64,000 nt of DNA from Lumbricus rubellus (Eukaryota; Annelida; Clitellata; Crassiclitellata; Lumbricidae). Position numbers and translations under genes: made by a program. Positions 36,001 through 45,865 of the stretch are shown here, piece after piece. The stretch is taken from the NCBI GenBank assembly GCA_945859605.1, contig OX243817.1, positions 33,220,790 to 33,284,789 on the forward strand, given 5' to 3'. The notes under the pieces are model-generated. The model made no database searches, was not told the DNA's origin, and saw only the letters and a program-made list of their open reading frames with translations. The stretch's first letter is position 1, and the number at the start of each line of letters is the position of its first letter.

Positions 36001-39000
36001 GTCAGAAACATGGACAATGAGAAAGGATGACATAAGAAGATTGGAGGCTTTCGAAATGTGAATTTGGCGAAGAATGAAGCGTGTCAGCTGGATGGAACAC
36101 AAGACAAACGAAGAAATACTGCAGATGGTGGGAGAGGAAAGATCAATGATGGAGACAATACGGAGGCGACAGAGAAACTGGATTGGACACATCATGAGGA
36201 GTGACACCATAGTACGGGATATCATCGAAGGAAGAAAGGAGGGGAAAAAGACAAGAGGAAGACCAAGAACAATGCTACTGGACTGGATGATGACAAAGGA
36301 CGGTTACAGAGGGCTAAAGATGGATGCACAGAACAGATATGCGTGGCATCATTGGACATGCTAATTATGAACCTGCCTGACGGCAGAGAACCAAAGAAGA
36401 AGAAGATACTAGTATATTATGCCTATAGTCTCTCTTAGTATCTATAGTTTCTTTAGCATTTTACTGTTTGCATCGAATATTGCATGGACGTTATAAGCTT
36501 CTAGAACTATTTCCATAGACGCCGGATGCCGAAAAGGATGTGAAGGAGTAGCAGCCCTATGCCTATATAGGTCTAGGCCTAAATTGCACACAGGCCTATA
36601 ACGCTATGGCTATCAGAGAAAGAAGTCTTTATACTTAATAAATGTTTATTATTAATTAAAGAACCATTCAATTATAAACAAATAGGCTACATATAGGGCC
36701 TATGCAATCATCCAGGTCTATAGGCCTAAACTTATACGATTGGGGTAAGATTTCCCAGTTCAGTTAGGCTAAAAACCGAGGACGAATTTAGTTCACAGCC
36801 GAAAAGATACCTACCTAAAACCGATCGCTAGCCGATTAATTCCCAACTAGGCCTACTGCGTACCTTCGATCATTTATGTAGCTCCAGCGAAGAGCAACGT
36901 AGCATCGTAGCAACCAACGATTCAACGATAGAAGACGACGCTAAATGTCGAAGCGACTGCGATTTCCGACGTCGATATAGGCTAATCGAGACAGACGACG
37001 ACAACGGGAGAACTGTAACGGCAAAGATTTCCGACGACGCAACGTAACTTATACATAAAATTGATCCGACTATTAATTAGGCTATTTCAATAGAATGAAA
37101 AGCCTCACCACGATAGATTCACAAAGAGCCGACAATAGGCTAATTCCGATGAACCAACCCAAGCCGATAGACCTATGTGTAGGCCTAGCTAGCTATATCC
37201 ACTGTCGACGAAATCAAACAGCTCTCACGACGAAACGACTCCCAAATATAGGCCCCATTCGCTAGGCCTATCCAGGTCGATATGAATTTCAGTATAATTT
37301 CAAGTTGAAATGGATTGCGATAGGCTGTAACAGAATCCATTTTTATCCTGAAGCGCCTCGATCAAGTAGGACTGCCGTGAAATCGGACGCCAATTCTCGC
37401 GTTCTTCACTTCATTTTATTGCCGAGGTCCTTTCTCAACGAGATCCAGAGAACAACTGCAGCTCTTGCCTCAACGAGCGTTAAAAAGCGACTGACAGCAA
37501 GCGTCCTCTGGTCGTCACTCAAGCGAAATCTATCGTGCGAACGACCGTCTACGCCGTATCAGAAACGTGACACTGCGGTAGGCTTAACCCTCTCTTTTAA
37601 GATGACAGCGATCGAATCGTGTGAGACGTCGCAATTCGAAAACGTCAAGACTCAAGACCGTCCGTTGTTACATGTTTAACGACACTGCCATAATTATCGA
37701 AGATGATTAGTGTCGCCACGTCATTTAGGTCCCCGTGGACGGACCGTGCTAGCCCGAGATTTGAATCTTTGAAATAGCCTAGCCATCTTCGGGAATCGAT
37801 CCGAATCGAACCACGGCCCGCTCTCTTTCACAGAGCGTGCATGAGGGCGGCCATCGACCTTACCGAGATGTAGCCAAGCGAGCCAGTTGAGAAGACGGTC
37901 CGTATCGGCTACTTAGTCTTTATAAGCGGTTATAACTTATAACCTCTAATTTTGAGGTTATACCTCCGGTCCTACTGAGTATTGCCTCCTTACATTTTCT
38001 CGACAATCGCCCATACACGGCCGAGCGTGGGATAGACTCGAGCGGCGTCCTTTGAAGTGTAACGACGAAGATCACCAATGCGCTTCCATTGACAATGGCG
38101 ACCGAACGAGGGCTTTCTCCTTGACTAAAAAAAGTTGAATCTCAAAATGTCCGACCGGAAATTCGTAATATCAAGTTATACGCAGGCGTTACAAATAGGC
38201 GTATACACAAGGATTGTGCAAAAATACAGTCAGAGTGTTATCCGCATAAATCAATTACACTTTAAATATTCATAATGCTATAACAGCTACCAGTAACATT
38301 TACAACAACAGCATTGAGGGGGTCCTAAAGGGATCGATGATCCCCTGTGGACTTCTGATCCTTCAAATAATTAAACAACTTGGTTATCCAGATTTTAAAA
38401 AATAGGAAATGGTGGATTAAATGAGACGTAGGGCGGCCTAGGGTGGAGTGAAAAAACCGAAAATCAAAATTCGGCAACGTAACAGCAATAAAAAGTTGTC
38501 TAATGGTATGGGGTCAAGAAATCTCGAAAAAGTTTTGAAAAATATTAATGTCTTACTTTGCCACCAGAGGGCCAAAGTTTCGAGAAATTGCATTTTTTAA
38601 AGAAAATTTAGTGTTTTCTTATGAAATATTTTCATGCAACACAATTTACCATCATGCAATATACCGTTGGAAAGATCTCTGAACACTGAATAAAATGATG
38701 TATTAATTTTCAGAATAGTCCCATATTTCTAGAAGATATTAACATTTTACGATACCCCATATTCGCAACATGTCGCTATGCCTGAAAACTGTAAAACACT
38801 AATAACTTTTTTGTCCTTTGAGATATTTCAACTTGTGATATGTCATTCGATTCAGTTTAAGACGGCATTTGTAACGATGCATTGAAAACTTACAAAACCC
38901 TCCACAAAGAATTTAGAACGCTCATGAAACCATACAAAAAGAGGAAAACTAAAGGAAAATATTGGGAAAATATACTGAACAGAGAATAACTATGAAAACC

Positions 39001-42000
39001 TTTCATTTCATGTTTTTCAACATTTCTAAGTGATACAGTCATCATCAGCACCCAATATTATGAGGACGAACTGTTCTAAAGATTTGTTTTCCAATTAAAT
39101 TAAATTATAGTATATTGCAAATGCATGCAATAAACGAGAATTTCAGTTAAAATCTTGCACGCCGTTTTACTCAAAACCCTTACGTGATATACAATTCTAA
39201 GAACACTATCGTGTTCAGCACGTCAACTTCTACAGAAAACAGTCAAAGTTTTTTCGGAAATCAAAGAAAGGAATTTATAGTATATTTAAATATATGCAAT
39301 GTCAAAGTATTTAAGTTAAAATCTTGCATAGTGTTTTTCTCAAAAACCGTGCATAATACAACAATTCTGAGAACACCATCGTGTTCAGCACGACAACTTC
39401 TATAGAAAACAGACATAGTTTTTTTCGGAAATAAAAAATTATAATTTATAGTATATTTAAATGTATGCAATATAAAAGTATTTAAGTTAAAATTCTGCAT
39501 AGTGTTTTTCTCAAAAACCTTACGTGATACAACAATTCTAAGCACACCATCGTGTTCAGCATGTGAACGTCTATAGAAAACAGTCAAAGTTTTTCGGAAA
39601 TAAAAATAAAATAATTTTTAGTATATTTAAATATATGCAATATATGAGTATTTAAGTTAAAATCTTGCATATTGTTTTTCTCAAAAACCTTAAGTGATAC
39701 AACAATTCTGAGCACACCATCGTGTTCAGCATGTGAACGTCTATAGAAACCAGTCAAAGATTTTTCGAAAATAAAAATAAAATAATTTTTAGTATATTTA
39801 AATATATGCAATATATGATTATTTAAGATAAAATCTTGCATATTGTTTTTCTCAAAAACCTTACGTAATACAACAATTCTGAGCACACCATCGTGTTCAG
39901 CACGTCAACTTCTATAGAAAACAGTCAAAGTTTTTTCAGAAATAAAAAAAAGTTAAAATTTGTTGTCCAGTGTAATTATTGTATCAATGATGTATCATGA
40001 TCATGTTGGAACTCTATATATACTCTCATGGCATCTTCTGGCTTTGGGACAATTGCAATTGTCACTGGTGTATTTGCAGGTTGCAATGTCAAAAAGTTTT
40101 TCTTTACACTTTTTTTCATAGTTTGCCTATTTTCCCAATATTTTCCTTTAGTTTTCCTCTTTTTGTATGGTTTCATGAGCGTTCTGAATTCTTCGTGAAG
40201 GGTTTTGTAAGTTCCAATGCACCGTTTAAAAAACCCGTCTTAAACTGAATCGAATGACATATCACAAGTTGAAATATCTCAAAGGACAAAAAAGTTATTA
40301 GTGTTTTACAGTTTTCAGGCATAGCGACATGTCGCGAATATGGGGTATCGTAAAAAGTTAATATCTTCTAGAAATATAGGACTATTCTGAAAATTAATAC
40401 ATCATTTTATTCAGTGTTCAGAGCTCTTTCCAACGGTATATTGTATGGTGGTAAATTGTGTTGCATGAAAAATATTTCATGAGAAAACACTAATTTTTCT
40501 TTAAAAAATGCAATTTCTCGAAACTTTGGCCCTCTGGTGGCAAAGTAAGACATTAATATTTTTCAAAACTTTTTCGAGATTTCTTGACCCCATACCATTA
40601 GACAACTTTTTATTGCTGTTACGTTGCCGAATTTTGATTTTCGGTTTTTTCACTCCACCCTAGGCCTATCTAAATGAACCAAACCAGGGTACACATCAAG
40701 GAACAATCAACTTCAATTATTATAGAGCAGTAAAATCAAATAAAAGAAAAAACTAAACTATGGACTACTACAAAAGCTCAAGCACACAAGGAAAATCAAT
40801 TTTCATTGTTGCAAAGAGACTTAAATTATGGAGAAGATAAGTTAATACCACTGGCATACTAGCCTACTCATTATCTCCTCAAAAGGCCTCCCGTTGCTGC
40901 CCTCTCGCAAAGCCCCACCAGTCAAACTAGAAATTAACATTAAATCTATACAGTGTTGCCCATTTATTGTCTAAAGCCTTAGATTGGCATACAGAAAAGA
41001 CAGCTAGCAGTCTAAATCGCCAGCATACCCACCAGATGTAGTCTTGCTGAGGAGGTTAGCAACATGTTTTTGTTCATTGTCCTGCATCGCTCGAATGAAA
41101 GACTGATACATCTCAACAGGTTTGAGCATCAACCAGCGGTACATCAAGGTAATTTTATCCAGGCCTTTCTGTGATCTCAGTTCGTATTCCATGTCCATAT
41201 CAATCACATCCATGGCTCGCAGGGTGGCAATGGTAAGCGGACTGATATCTGTGCACCTCTTAAGTACTTCGTAATTCCCTTTCAGAGTCTCTACATGAGG
41301 CTTTGTCGTCTCTCCCTCTTGTTTATCTGTGACAACAAATATGCTACCCAAAAATTATCTTAACCAACCTTATTTCCGCCTTTGATTTCAGTGTATCATT
41401 CATCATTTCTATTTTTAAAAACTACACAATGTTAAACTGCAGTTTGTCTTTAAACATTCTACCAAAAAGCTATGATTCCTACAAGATGCAGAGCCAAACA
41501 GAAATTCTAACTACAAAAAAACATTTGCTTAGCATCCCTCAATGCGCAGAGCCTGTAGTAATGTGTAAATGATGGAATCGTGTATATAATGTGATACGCA
41601 AAACTCGGAGTTGTATTCCATTGTAGTACTCAATATTCAAATGGTCTCAACACAGATATGTTTACACAGGAGTGACAAGACACTATAAGAGTCGTTACAA
41701 TCATAAACTCAAAATTTGTGAAGGGCTACTCTAGAGCAAACTTCATGGTAACAGCTCATTTAAAAGTGATGCATCATCTGAGAGAAGTTCAAGGTCATTG
41801 TCCAGTGGAAGTTTGAGAGAGGGGACAGAACACAATGTTGTATCAAACACTGTATTACAACTGGACATGCAGATCCTATAAAGTAAAATTAAATTTGTGG
41901 ATTCTGGCAGGCTATACGGAATGCTGGAAGTAGAAGGAAGCAAGGAAGACCATGAAAGAACTGACAGGACATAATTAAAAGTGATTTGAGATGTCTCGAG

Positions 42001-44173
42001 ATGTCATGGGAGGGGGCTGAAGAACTGGCAATGGAAAGGAAGAGTGAAGGAAGTATGTTGCCCGATCTGCAGAAATACATGGGAACACTAAGCATTAAGT
42101 ATATGTAACAGACACAATATCGTTTTACTAAATTATCTCAAATGCAGAATGACTAACCTATGATTTCCATGGCTAGCGGTTGGTACTTCATAAGTATGTC
42201 CAAGAATTTGTCATATGCTTTGTCACTTCCTCGCAGAAGGAAGTTTAAAAGCGCCCTCGTTCGAGATGCCTTTGTTCGTTCAGCAGTGATCTCATCATAA
42301 ACTGTGTCACTGATAGCACCAACAGAAACAAGGGAGTCCAGGAGTCCTGAATCGGGATCAATATTTTTTGTCAGATCACCCATTATCTTTTGGATGTTTT
42401 GTCTCATCTTAGTTGTCAGTGGTTGCTCACCTGTCAACATTATAGAATCATACTTCATGAACACTGCGGTTTAAAATTTACAGTCTTTAACGCAAAACAG
42501 AAATGCAGAAAAGAGATCAAATTTGTATTGAAACTTAATTAGAAAAGTTCTCGGAGATGCATATATGGTAAAGACTCTACGAGAAACAAGTAGTTTATAC
42601 ATGTATATGAAATTGGGGTAAGGCGTAAAAAAAAAGTGTTGTGTTTCCGGTAACCCGACCGACCCATTTTTACGGCCGCGACCCAAATATTTTTGTAAAA
42701 AAATTTTATAAAAAAAAATTTTATAAAAAAAAAAAAAATTTTCAAGAAAAAATTAAATTTTTTTTTCAAAAAAAATATTTTTTTTACATTTGTATTAACA
42801 TAACATAAGAGACGTCAACAAAATGAAATTAATAGGACTGTTTCTAGAGCAGTTTTAGGTGCAGACAGTCGGGAAATAGGCAGTTTATACTTGCTTAGAA
42901 CACGTACTTTGTTTCAGCGTGCAAAAAAGACTAGTGGGGTATACTTTTTCGGATAGTCACTGCATAAAAATATTTTACAAAATAAAAATATTTTCCGACC
43001 TACCTACCCAATTTTTTTTAGCTATGTTACCGAAAACACAACACTTTTTTTTTTAGGCCTAAGGTGCCAATGGTGAGCGAGGAAGAAAGGAACCTAGGAG
43101 TGACTAGGCATAAGAGCACAAAACGTTCAAGGCAATGTGGTGATGCATCAAAGAAGTCTAATTAATGGTAGGTATGATAGGCAGACAATTTAGTCATCAG
43201 AGACAAGGATACAATGCTAAGGCTGTATATTGTATAAATCACTAGTTAGGCCTCAGTTGGAATACTGCATACAGGTATGGAACAGGACATGGAAAAACTG
43301 GAGAAAGTGCAAAAAAGAGCACTGAAAATGATTTTGGGTTGCACAGATATGAACTAGGAATAAAGGTTGAAAAGGTGTGGACTAACGACACTGGAGAGAA
43401 GGAGGTGCAGAGGAGATCTAATTTAAGCGTATGAGATCATCACTGTACACTGTACTATACATTGGGAGAGGTTCTTTGAAGCAAGCAAAGTACCAAGCAA
43501 AGCAACTGGGGTCGCAGCACCAAGTTGTTTAAGAAACCGAAAGGAACATATGGACATAAATTCTTCAATGCTAGGGTTGTAGACTTGTGGAACGGTTTGG
43601 GTGGTAGCACTGTCTCCGTTAATTTGCAGTGGTTCAAACAAAGACCCACTTAGACTGTTGTTATGTTACGTATCATATGTTTTGTTCATTTTAAAAAAAC
43701 TTCCATAAGCTACCCTATCTTTAAAAATAAAATACCAACAGCCCCATATTATTTAAAACATTTAAACTCAGATACTATTGTCAATTGATTCCATCATATT
43801 GCATACCAGGAACAGAATTTTTTTAATGACTGCTGTACGCTTTATTCTCACCTGGTGTTCCATTCAGCAAATTTGCCACATGACTTTGTCCATGTTGCTG
43901 AAGCTTTGCCAAGAACATTTCAAATGTTGATATATCATCCTTACTAATGAGCCAGTCCAACAGGCGCTTGTTGACTTCTGTTGGCTTAGATGTAGCTAAA
44001 ATGTCATCCTTTGCTGAATCGTCCAAAACTTCCTCTCCGACCAACTCTGTCAGAAGATCTTCACTGGCATCAATGACACTCACGAGAGTTGACCTGATGT
44101 CCTTATCCTCAATTCGTTGTTTAATAGCGGACACATCAGTCGGCTTTTCTGCCTTCACTTTTCCATCCATCAT
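23936..44173 (-). CDS. Gene B: CARD x4, TRADD-N-like, B-box/coiled-coil, CARD x2 scaffold protein
   Basis: Ten exons: 44173-43852, 42430-42158, 41326-41033, 31015-30707, 29635-29246, 28001-27390, 26948-26877, 25471-25199, 24863-24558 and 24018-23936. All nine junctions are phase 1 and every internal exon is a multiple of three; 2934 nt, 977 aa. Domains by residue: CARD 1-107, 108-198, 199-296 and 297-399; TRADD-N-like 400-529; B-box type 2 plus coiled coil 530-733; linker 734-757; CARD 758-848 and 849-950; tail 951-977. No RING, kinase, NACHT or caspase domain is present, so it reads as a multivalent adaptor. I know of no described protein with this order. The 10-kb intron between exons 3 and 4 is full of transposons, so two genes (exons 1-3 and 4-10) remain possible. 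Confidence 0.65.
24156..24181. repeat. (TA)n microsatellite
   Basis: About 13 TA units flanked by GGG and CCC, making a perfect short palindrome. It lies in the last intron of gene B. Confidence 0.9.
24558..24863 (-). CDS. Gene B exon 9: CARD-like domain 6
   Basis: Symmetric 306-nt exon. LLDKLHAAEVISKKQRDFI and EALLDLLKRGSQDNYKRMVG form a canonical CARD pair; ends QRNIVQILAPPQG before the donor CACAAG|GTAAGT. Confidence 0.75.
25199..25471 (-). CDS. Gene B exon 8: CARD-like domain 5
   Basis: Symmetric 273-nt exon. LLEELSLPRKEAKKIDNE, then KLLDYIRKNDKDTELIRAL and KQTHIVNVLNANG follow the CARD helix 2-6 plan. The last 20 residues are Lys/Asn-rich. Confidence 0.7.
26465..26540 (+). repeat. SINE 3'-tail fragment
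   Basis: CTGGGAGCGCTTCTGAAAGG, then AAGTGCTTTATAAATGG and GATAAGATAAG repeats: the 3' end type of V-SINE/DeuSINE-like elements. Only the tail is recognisable. Confidence 0.55.
26877..26948 (-). CDS. Gene B exon 7: 24-codon linker
   Basis: 72-nt symmetric exon between TTTTAG|AATGG and GCAAG|GTAAAA. Encodes a hydrophobic linker (EWINRMPQVAVQLVGIIPTV). Supported by both splice sites and phase only. Confidence 0.55.
27100..27234 (-). mobile_element. hAT-like MITE, about 140 bp (copy 3)
   Basis: Begins near TGGTGAGAATTGCCGGGGG and ends CAATTCTTACACAG. TTGCCACCT at 27091-27099 and 27235-27243 is a clean target duplication. It lies in the gene B intron between exons 6 and 7. Confidence 0.85.
27390..28001 (-). 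CDS. Gene B exon 6: B-box type 2 and coiled coil
   Basis: Symmetric 612-nt exon. The B-box begins TCSAHDYPMDIYCFDC and continues with CICSSCVNENH; a long coiled coil follows (about 100 residues of E/K/Q heptads). The end ICQSFFGLHERAQKL...FFEKTNG matches the end of the neighbouring TRIM exon 1 (LCNSFSDLSRRAKEL...FFEKSQT). There is no RING, so this is not a ligase by itself. Confidence 0.8.
28113..28618. mobile_element. Terminal-inverted-repeat element, C-rich
   Basis: Left end AGGGGCCATCCATAAAGTA and right end TACTTTATGGACGGCCCCT are inverted copies, each followed inside by a (C)n-rich GTCAC block. About 0.5 kb, no ORF. A target duplication is not clear. Lies in the gene B intron between exons 5 and 6. 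Confidence 0.75.
29246..29635 (-). CDS. Gene B exon 5: TRADD-N-like domain
   Basis: Symmetric 390-nt exon. An acidic N-terminal part leads into SIMVYTYCKTPEDMKSYV, a helix RLLNSGRLQTVFENILNLLL, then a strand LQAAVMIEEEDRMLI. TRADD-N has the same sequence of a hydrophobic strand, a charged turn with a helix, the SGxL helix and a final strand. Paralogue of 13430-13831. In TRADD this fold binds TRAF proteins; whether that holds here is unknown. Confidence 0.65.
30707..31015 (-). CDS. Gene B exon 4: CARD-like domain 4
   Basis: Symmetric 309-nt exon starting GQQPMSSEKFNRL. Shares EDTDFAIS and SLREALIETSQEHMADLM with the gene A exon 16895-17185. It follows a 10-kb intron that holds most of the transposons in the window. 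Confidence 0.65.
32255..32350 (+). repeat. Possible tRNA-derived SINE head
   Basis: B-box GGTTCGAATCC at about 32331 with an A-box-like TAGCTTAGGTG about 65 nt upstream. No clear cloverleaf. Weak. Confidence 0.3.
33457..33464. repeat. TAGGCCTA motif that truncates the LINE endonuclease frame
   Basis: Reads ...GCA TAG GCC TAC ATG... in the LINE frame. Removing six bases (GGCCTA) leaves GCA TAC ATG, which matches the expected FQAYMPT of this LINE family, and the downstream frame is unchanged. Confidence 0.75.
33897..34875. mobile_element. piggyBac-like MITE, TTAA target, nested in the LINE
   Basis: TTAA at 33893-33896 and 34876-34879 flanks inverted ends CCCTCGGGCTACC / GGTAGCCTGAGGG. TTAA duplication with CCC..GGG ends is the piggyBac signature. 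The LINE coding frame on the left continues on the right when the element is removed. The interior is AT-rich with three long G/C hairpins (near 33900, 34081 and 34808) and no transposase. Confidence 0.9.
34960..35598. mobile_element. Unclassified insertion in the LINE with a hAT-like right end
   Basis: Right end ...CCTTGCTACGCCACTG at 35583-35598 is a common hAT-type terminus, after which LINE coding sequence resumes. No matching left end is visible, so it is a truncated insertion or a replacement. No coding content recognised. Confidence 0.4.
38435..40666. mobile_element. Foldback-type element with about 550-bp inverted arms
   Basis: Left arm 38435 to about 38985 is the reverse complement of about 40130-40666, starting GGCCTAGGGTGGAGTGAAAA. 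The arms are nearly identical over most of their length, including the block around ACTTTGCCACCAGAGGGCC. The middle (about 1.1 kb) includes five 171-bp tandem units. No transposase ORF. ORFs seen across the middle are by-products of the repeat period. Confidence 0.85.
39110..39960. repeat. Tandem repeat, five units of 170-171 bp
   Basis: GTGTTCAGCA recurs at 39211, 39381, 39552, 39722 and 39893 (spacing 170, 171, 170, 171). Units share AAAATCTTGCATA, TTTTTCTCAAAAACC and a TCTATAGAAAACAGTCAAAG block. A nucleosome-length period. Confidence 0.9.
41033..41326 (-). CDS. Gene B exon 3: CARD-like domain 3
   Basis: Symmetric 294-nt exon. Ends QSFIRAMQDNEQKHVANLLS, typical of CARD helix 6. The front half is divergent. 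Closest relative in the window is the gene A exon 17918-18196. Confidence 0.7.
42158..42430 (-). CDS. Gene B exon 2: CARD 2
   Basis: Symmetric 273-nt exon. GLLDSLVSVGAISDTVYDEI followed by RALLNFLLRGSDKAYDKFL is a canonical CARD helix 2-5 pattern (LLD-L-xx-GxI/L..., LLxxLLxRGxxxAYxxFL). Confidence 0.8.
42621..43040. mobile_element. AT-rich terminal-inverted-repeat element
   Basis: Ends AGGCGTAAAAAAAAAGTGTT and (reverse complement of the right end) AGGCCTAAAAAAAAAGTGTT continue into matching GTTTYCGGTAAC. The interior is A/T runs. Lies in the gene B intron between exons 1 and 2. Confidence 0.75.
43060..43660 (+). mobile_element. Degraded CR1/L2-like LINE 3' fragment
   Basis: Broken translation shows LVRPQLEYCIQVWN, KVQKRALKMI, TLERRRCRGDLI and FFNARVVDLWNGL, the standard end of a CR1/L2-type reverse transcriptase, with several stops. 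Unrelated to the LINE at 33-36 kb. Confidence 0.7.
43852..44173 (-). CDS. Gene B exon 1: start and CARD 1
   Basis: Starts MMDGKVKAEK (44173; a second Met follows at once). This is a good CARD: LLTELVGEEVLDDSAKDDI, then KRLLDWLISKDDISTFEMF and a GQSHVANLLNG end. Phase 1 donor CACCAG|GTGAGA. It is the clearest CARD of the cluster. Confidence 0.8.
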
Positions 44174-45814
44174 CTTGAAATTAAAGATTGCCAGGGTTGT
44201 TAGTCTTTATTTAGGTCTGGTAAATTGCAAGGCAACGCTGCTGTTTATATCACAGGACTTTTAACTTTTTAAGGCATCTTTCAACTAAAGAAAAGTCAGT
44301 GAATGTATGATTCTGCTCAGTTTAATTCGTCTTGAAATCAGCACTGAAATGACCCTGTTACAAAACATAAAAGTGATCAAGGTTGCAAGGGTAACATACA
44401 AAATAACATTGAGTTAAAGTATGTATGCAGAGCATGCTGCAATCCAACTGCAAACAAGGCATAATTAGCCTCATAATGTTCATCCTTCGGACATACAGCC
44501 TGCAATGTAGATATCCTGGAACCTCAAATGGTAACAGTTAAGACTAGAGCCCTTCAGCAAACAATATTTTGTGTTGTACATGGATTCCCACATAACATCT
44601 CTGATGAAGCGTATCTCTAAAGCAAAAGTCTCCAGTTAAATCTATTCAGACTTCAGCCTGCAATCATGATATCATTGATATGTCTTGATTGTGCCAAGTT
44701 CAAGAACTGCATGGCCATCATAGGTTGTCCTTTGTACACTTTTGATAACTTCAAGTATGAGGCGTTACATTGGAATGATACATGATGCACACAAAAACAA
44801 TCACAGGAAATCAAGGATGACTGGCAGCTTATCGATGTGATCTCAAAGCCATATTATTTGAGCGAAATCAAGTTTCACTCATCTAAAGTCACTCAGCACA
44901 GCTGTTCGTCAAGCTTTCCTAATTGCATTGTTACTTTACCGGCAACAATAATATGCGCTGTTCAGCATTCATTTAGTGACTATAGACGAGTAAAACTTGA
45001 TTTCACTCAACCATGGCGTTCAGGTTTCTGTGTGCGAACCATTTGTGCCAAAGTGTAAGTGGAAACAATCCGACCATACATACTTGTATGAAAAATTGTC
45101 TAAATTTGATCACCACTCCCCTCTCACTGTGCAAGTAATATATGAACAGCCACTACTTAATAACTTTGATGCACACAAATATTAACAGTATTCTGGGAGC
45201 ATAGCTACAAATTTTCATGTCAGTCTAAAGAATTTGAATAAGCAGCATGAAATGTAAAATTACTGAGTGAAACACAACCATTGGCAACTCCTCAACTTAA
45301 ATACTGAGGAGTTTCATGCTTACAGTCAGTGATTGACAGCTATACAACGCATGCAATTGTGGCTTACATAAAATTTAATGAGCTTTGATTAATTTCACTC
45401 ACTCAATTTTATTCCCAATACCTGGTTGCGTCGAATCTAAATCTTGTCGTTTGTGCACAATGTTTCTTGATTAATTGCAGGCTGTCGGCATTTTCTTCAC
45501 TTGGCTGCAGATATAAAAAAATAAAACAAGACATCTGAAGTTTACATTTGAAAAACATGATTTTAAGAGGAAATGAAACACTACTTATACTGACTCACAA
45601 TTTCTTTCTAATTCTAGCCTCAATGACTGCCACTACTGGAATAGATTAATTAATAAAATTATTAGAAAAAACTCCATTTATTTTATGCACTTGACCATGT
45701 TCTAGTCTATGATTAAGGTGTCAATATGCTTAGGTACTCGTCTCTTGATTGGTGGGATTGTTTGTGCTTCGCGTGTGGTTTGCTGACCTGTGCTTCTTGG
45801 ATTAACGCGCTACT

Positions 45815-45865
45815 GAATCTGTGAGCGGCGCTATACAAATGTTCAATTACAATTACAATTAAGAT
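45815..45865 (+). repeat. SINE 3'-tail fragment
   Basis: GCGGCGCTATACAAATG followed by AATTACAATTACAATT, a V-SINE/DeuSINE-like 3' end. Confidence 0.5.

Larger units (their letters stand above)
32880..36420 (+). mobile_element. Broken APE-type non-LTR retrotransposon (LINE)
   Basis: The endonuclease part (32992 to about 33795) shows KIGSWNVRTM, LGLSEVRW, and GDWNATVG/LDYIMV type motifs. Later, 35610-36364 encodes the RT tail: RFADDQAML, a YLGS motif, SETWT and a C-terminal GRPR. The middle of the RT is missing. Damage: an in-frame TAG at 33457, a frameshift near 33795, the MITE insertion at 33897-34875, foreign sequence at about 34960-35598 and a TGA/TAG break near 36060. It ends in an AAG-rich tail. 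The endonuclease would nick target DNA for target-primed reverse transcription; this copy is dead. Confidence 0.85.
31016..41032 (-). other. Transposon-filled 10-kb intron of gene B (exon 3 to exon 4)
   Basis: Contains the broken LINE, its nested MITE, a SINE-like B-box and the foldback element. The parts at 31.5-32.7 kb and 36.4-38.4 kb hold TAGGCCTA motifs and no recognised exon; 37305-37679 is open on plus but looks random. If gene B is really two genes, a promoter and UTR would lie in here. Confidence 0.5.

Noticed and set aside
37305..37679. Plus-strand ORF of 124 codons in the large gene B intron
   Set aside because: No domain, no splice context, and random-looking composition.
39261..39886. 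Two similar minus-strand ORFs with FYRRSHAEHDGVLRIV repeats
   Set aside because: They only follow the 171-bp tandem repeat (171 is a multiple of three); no start, no flanking gene features.
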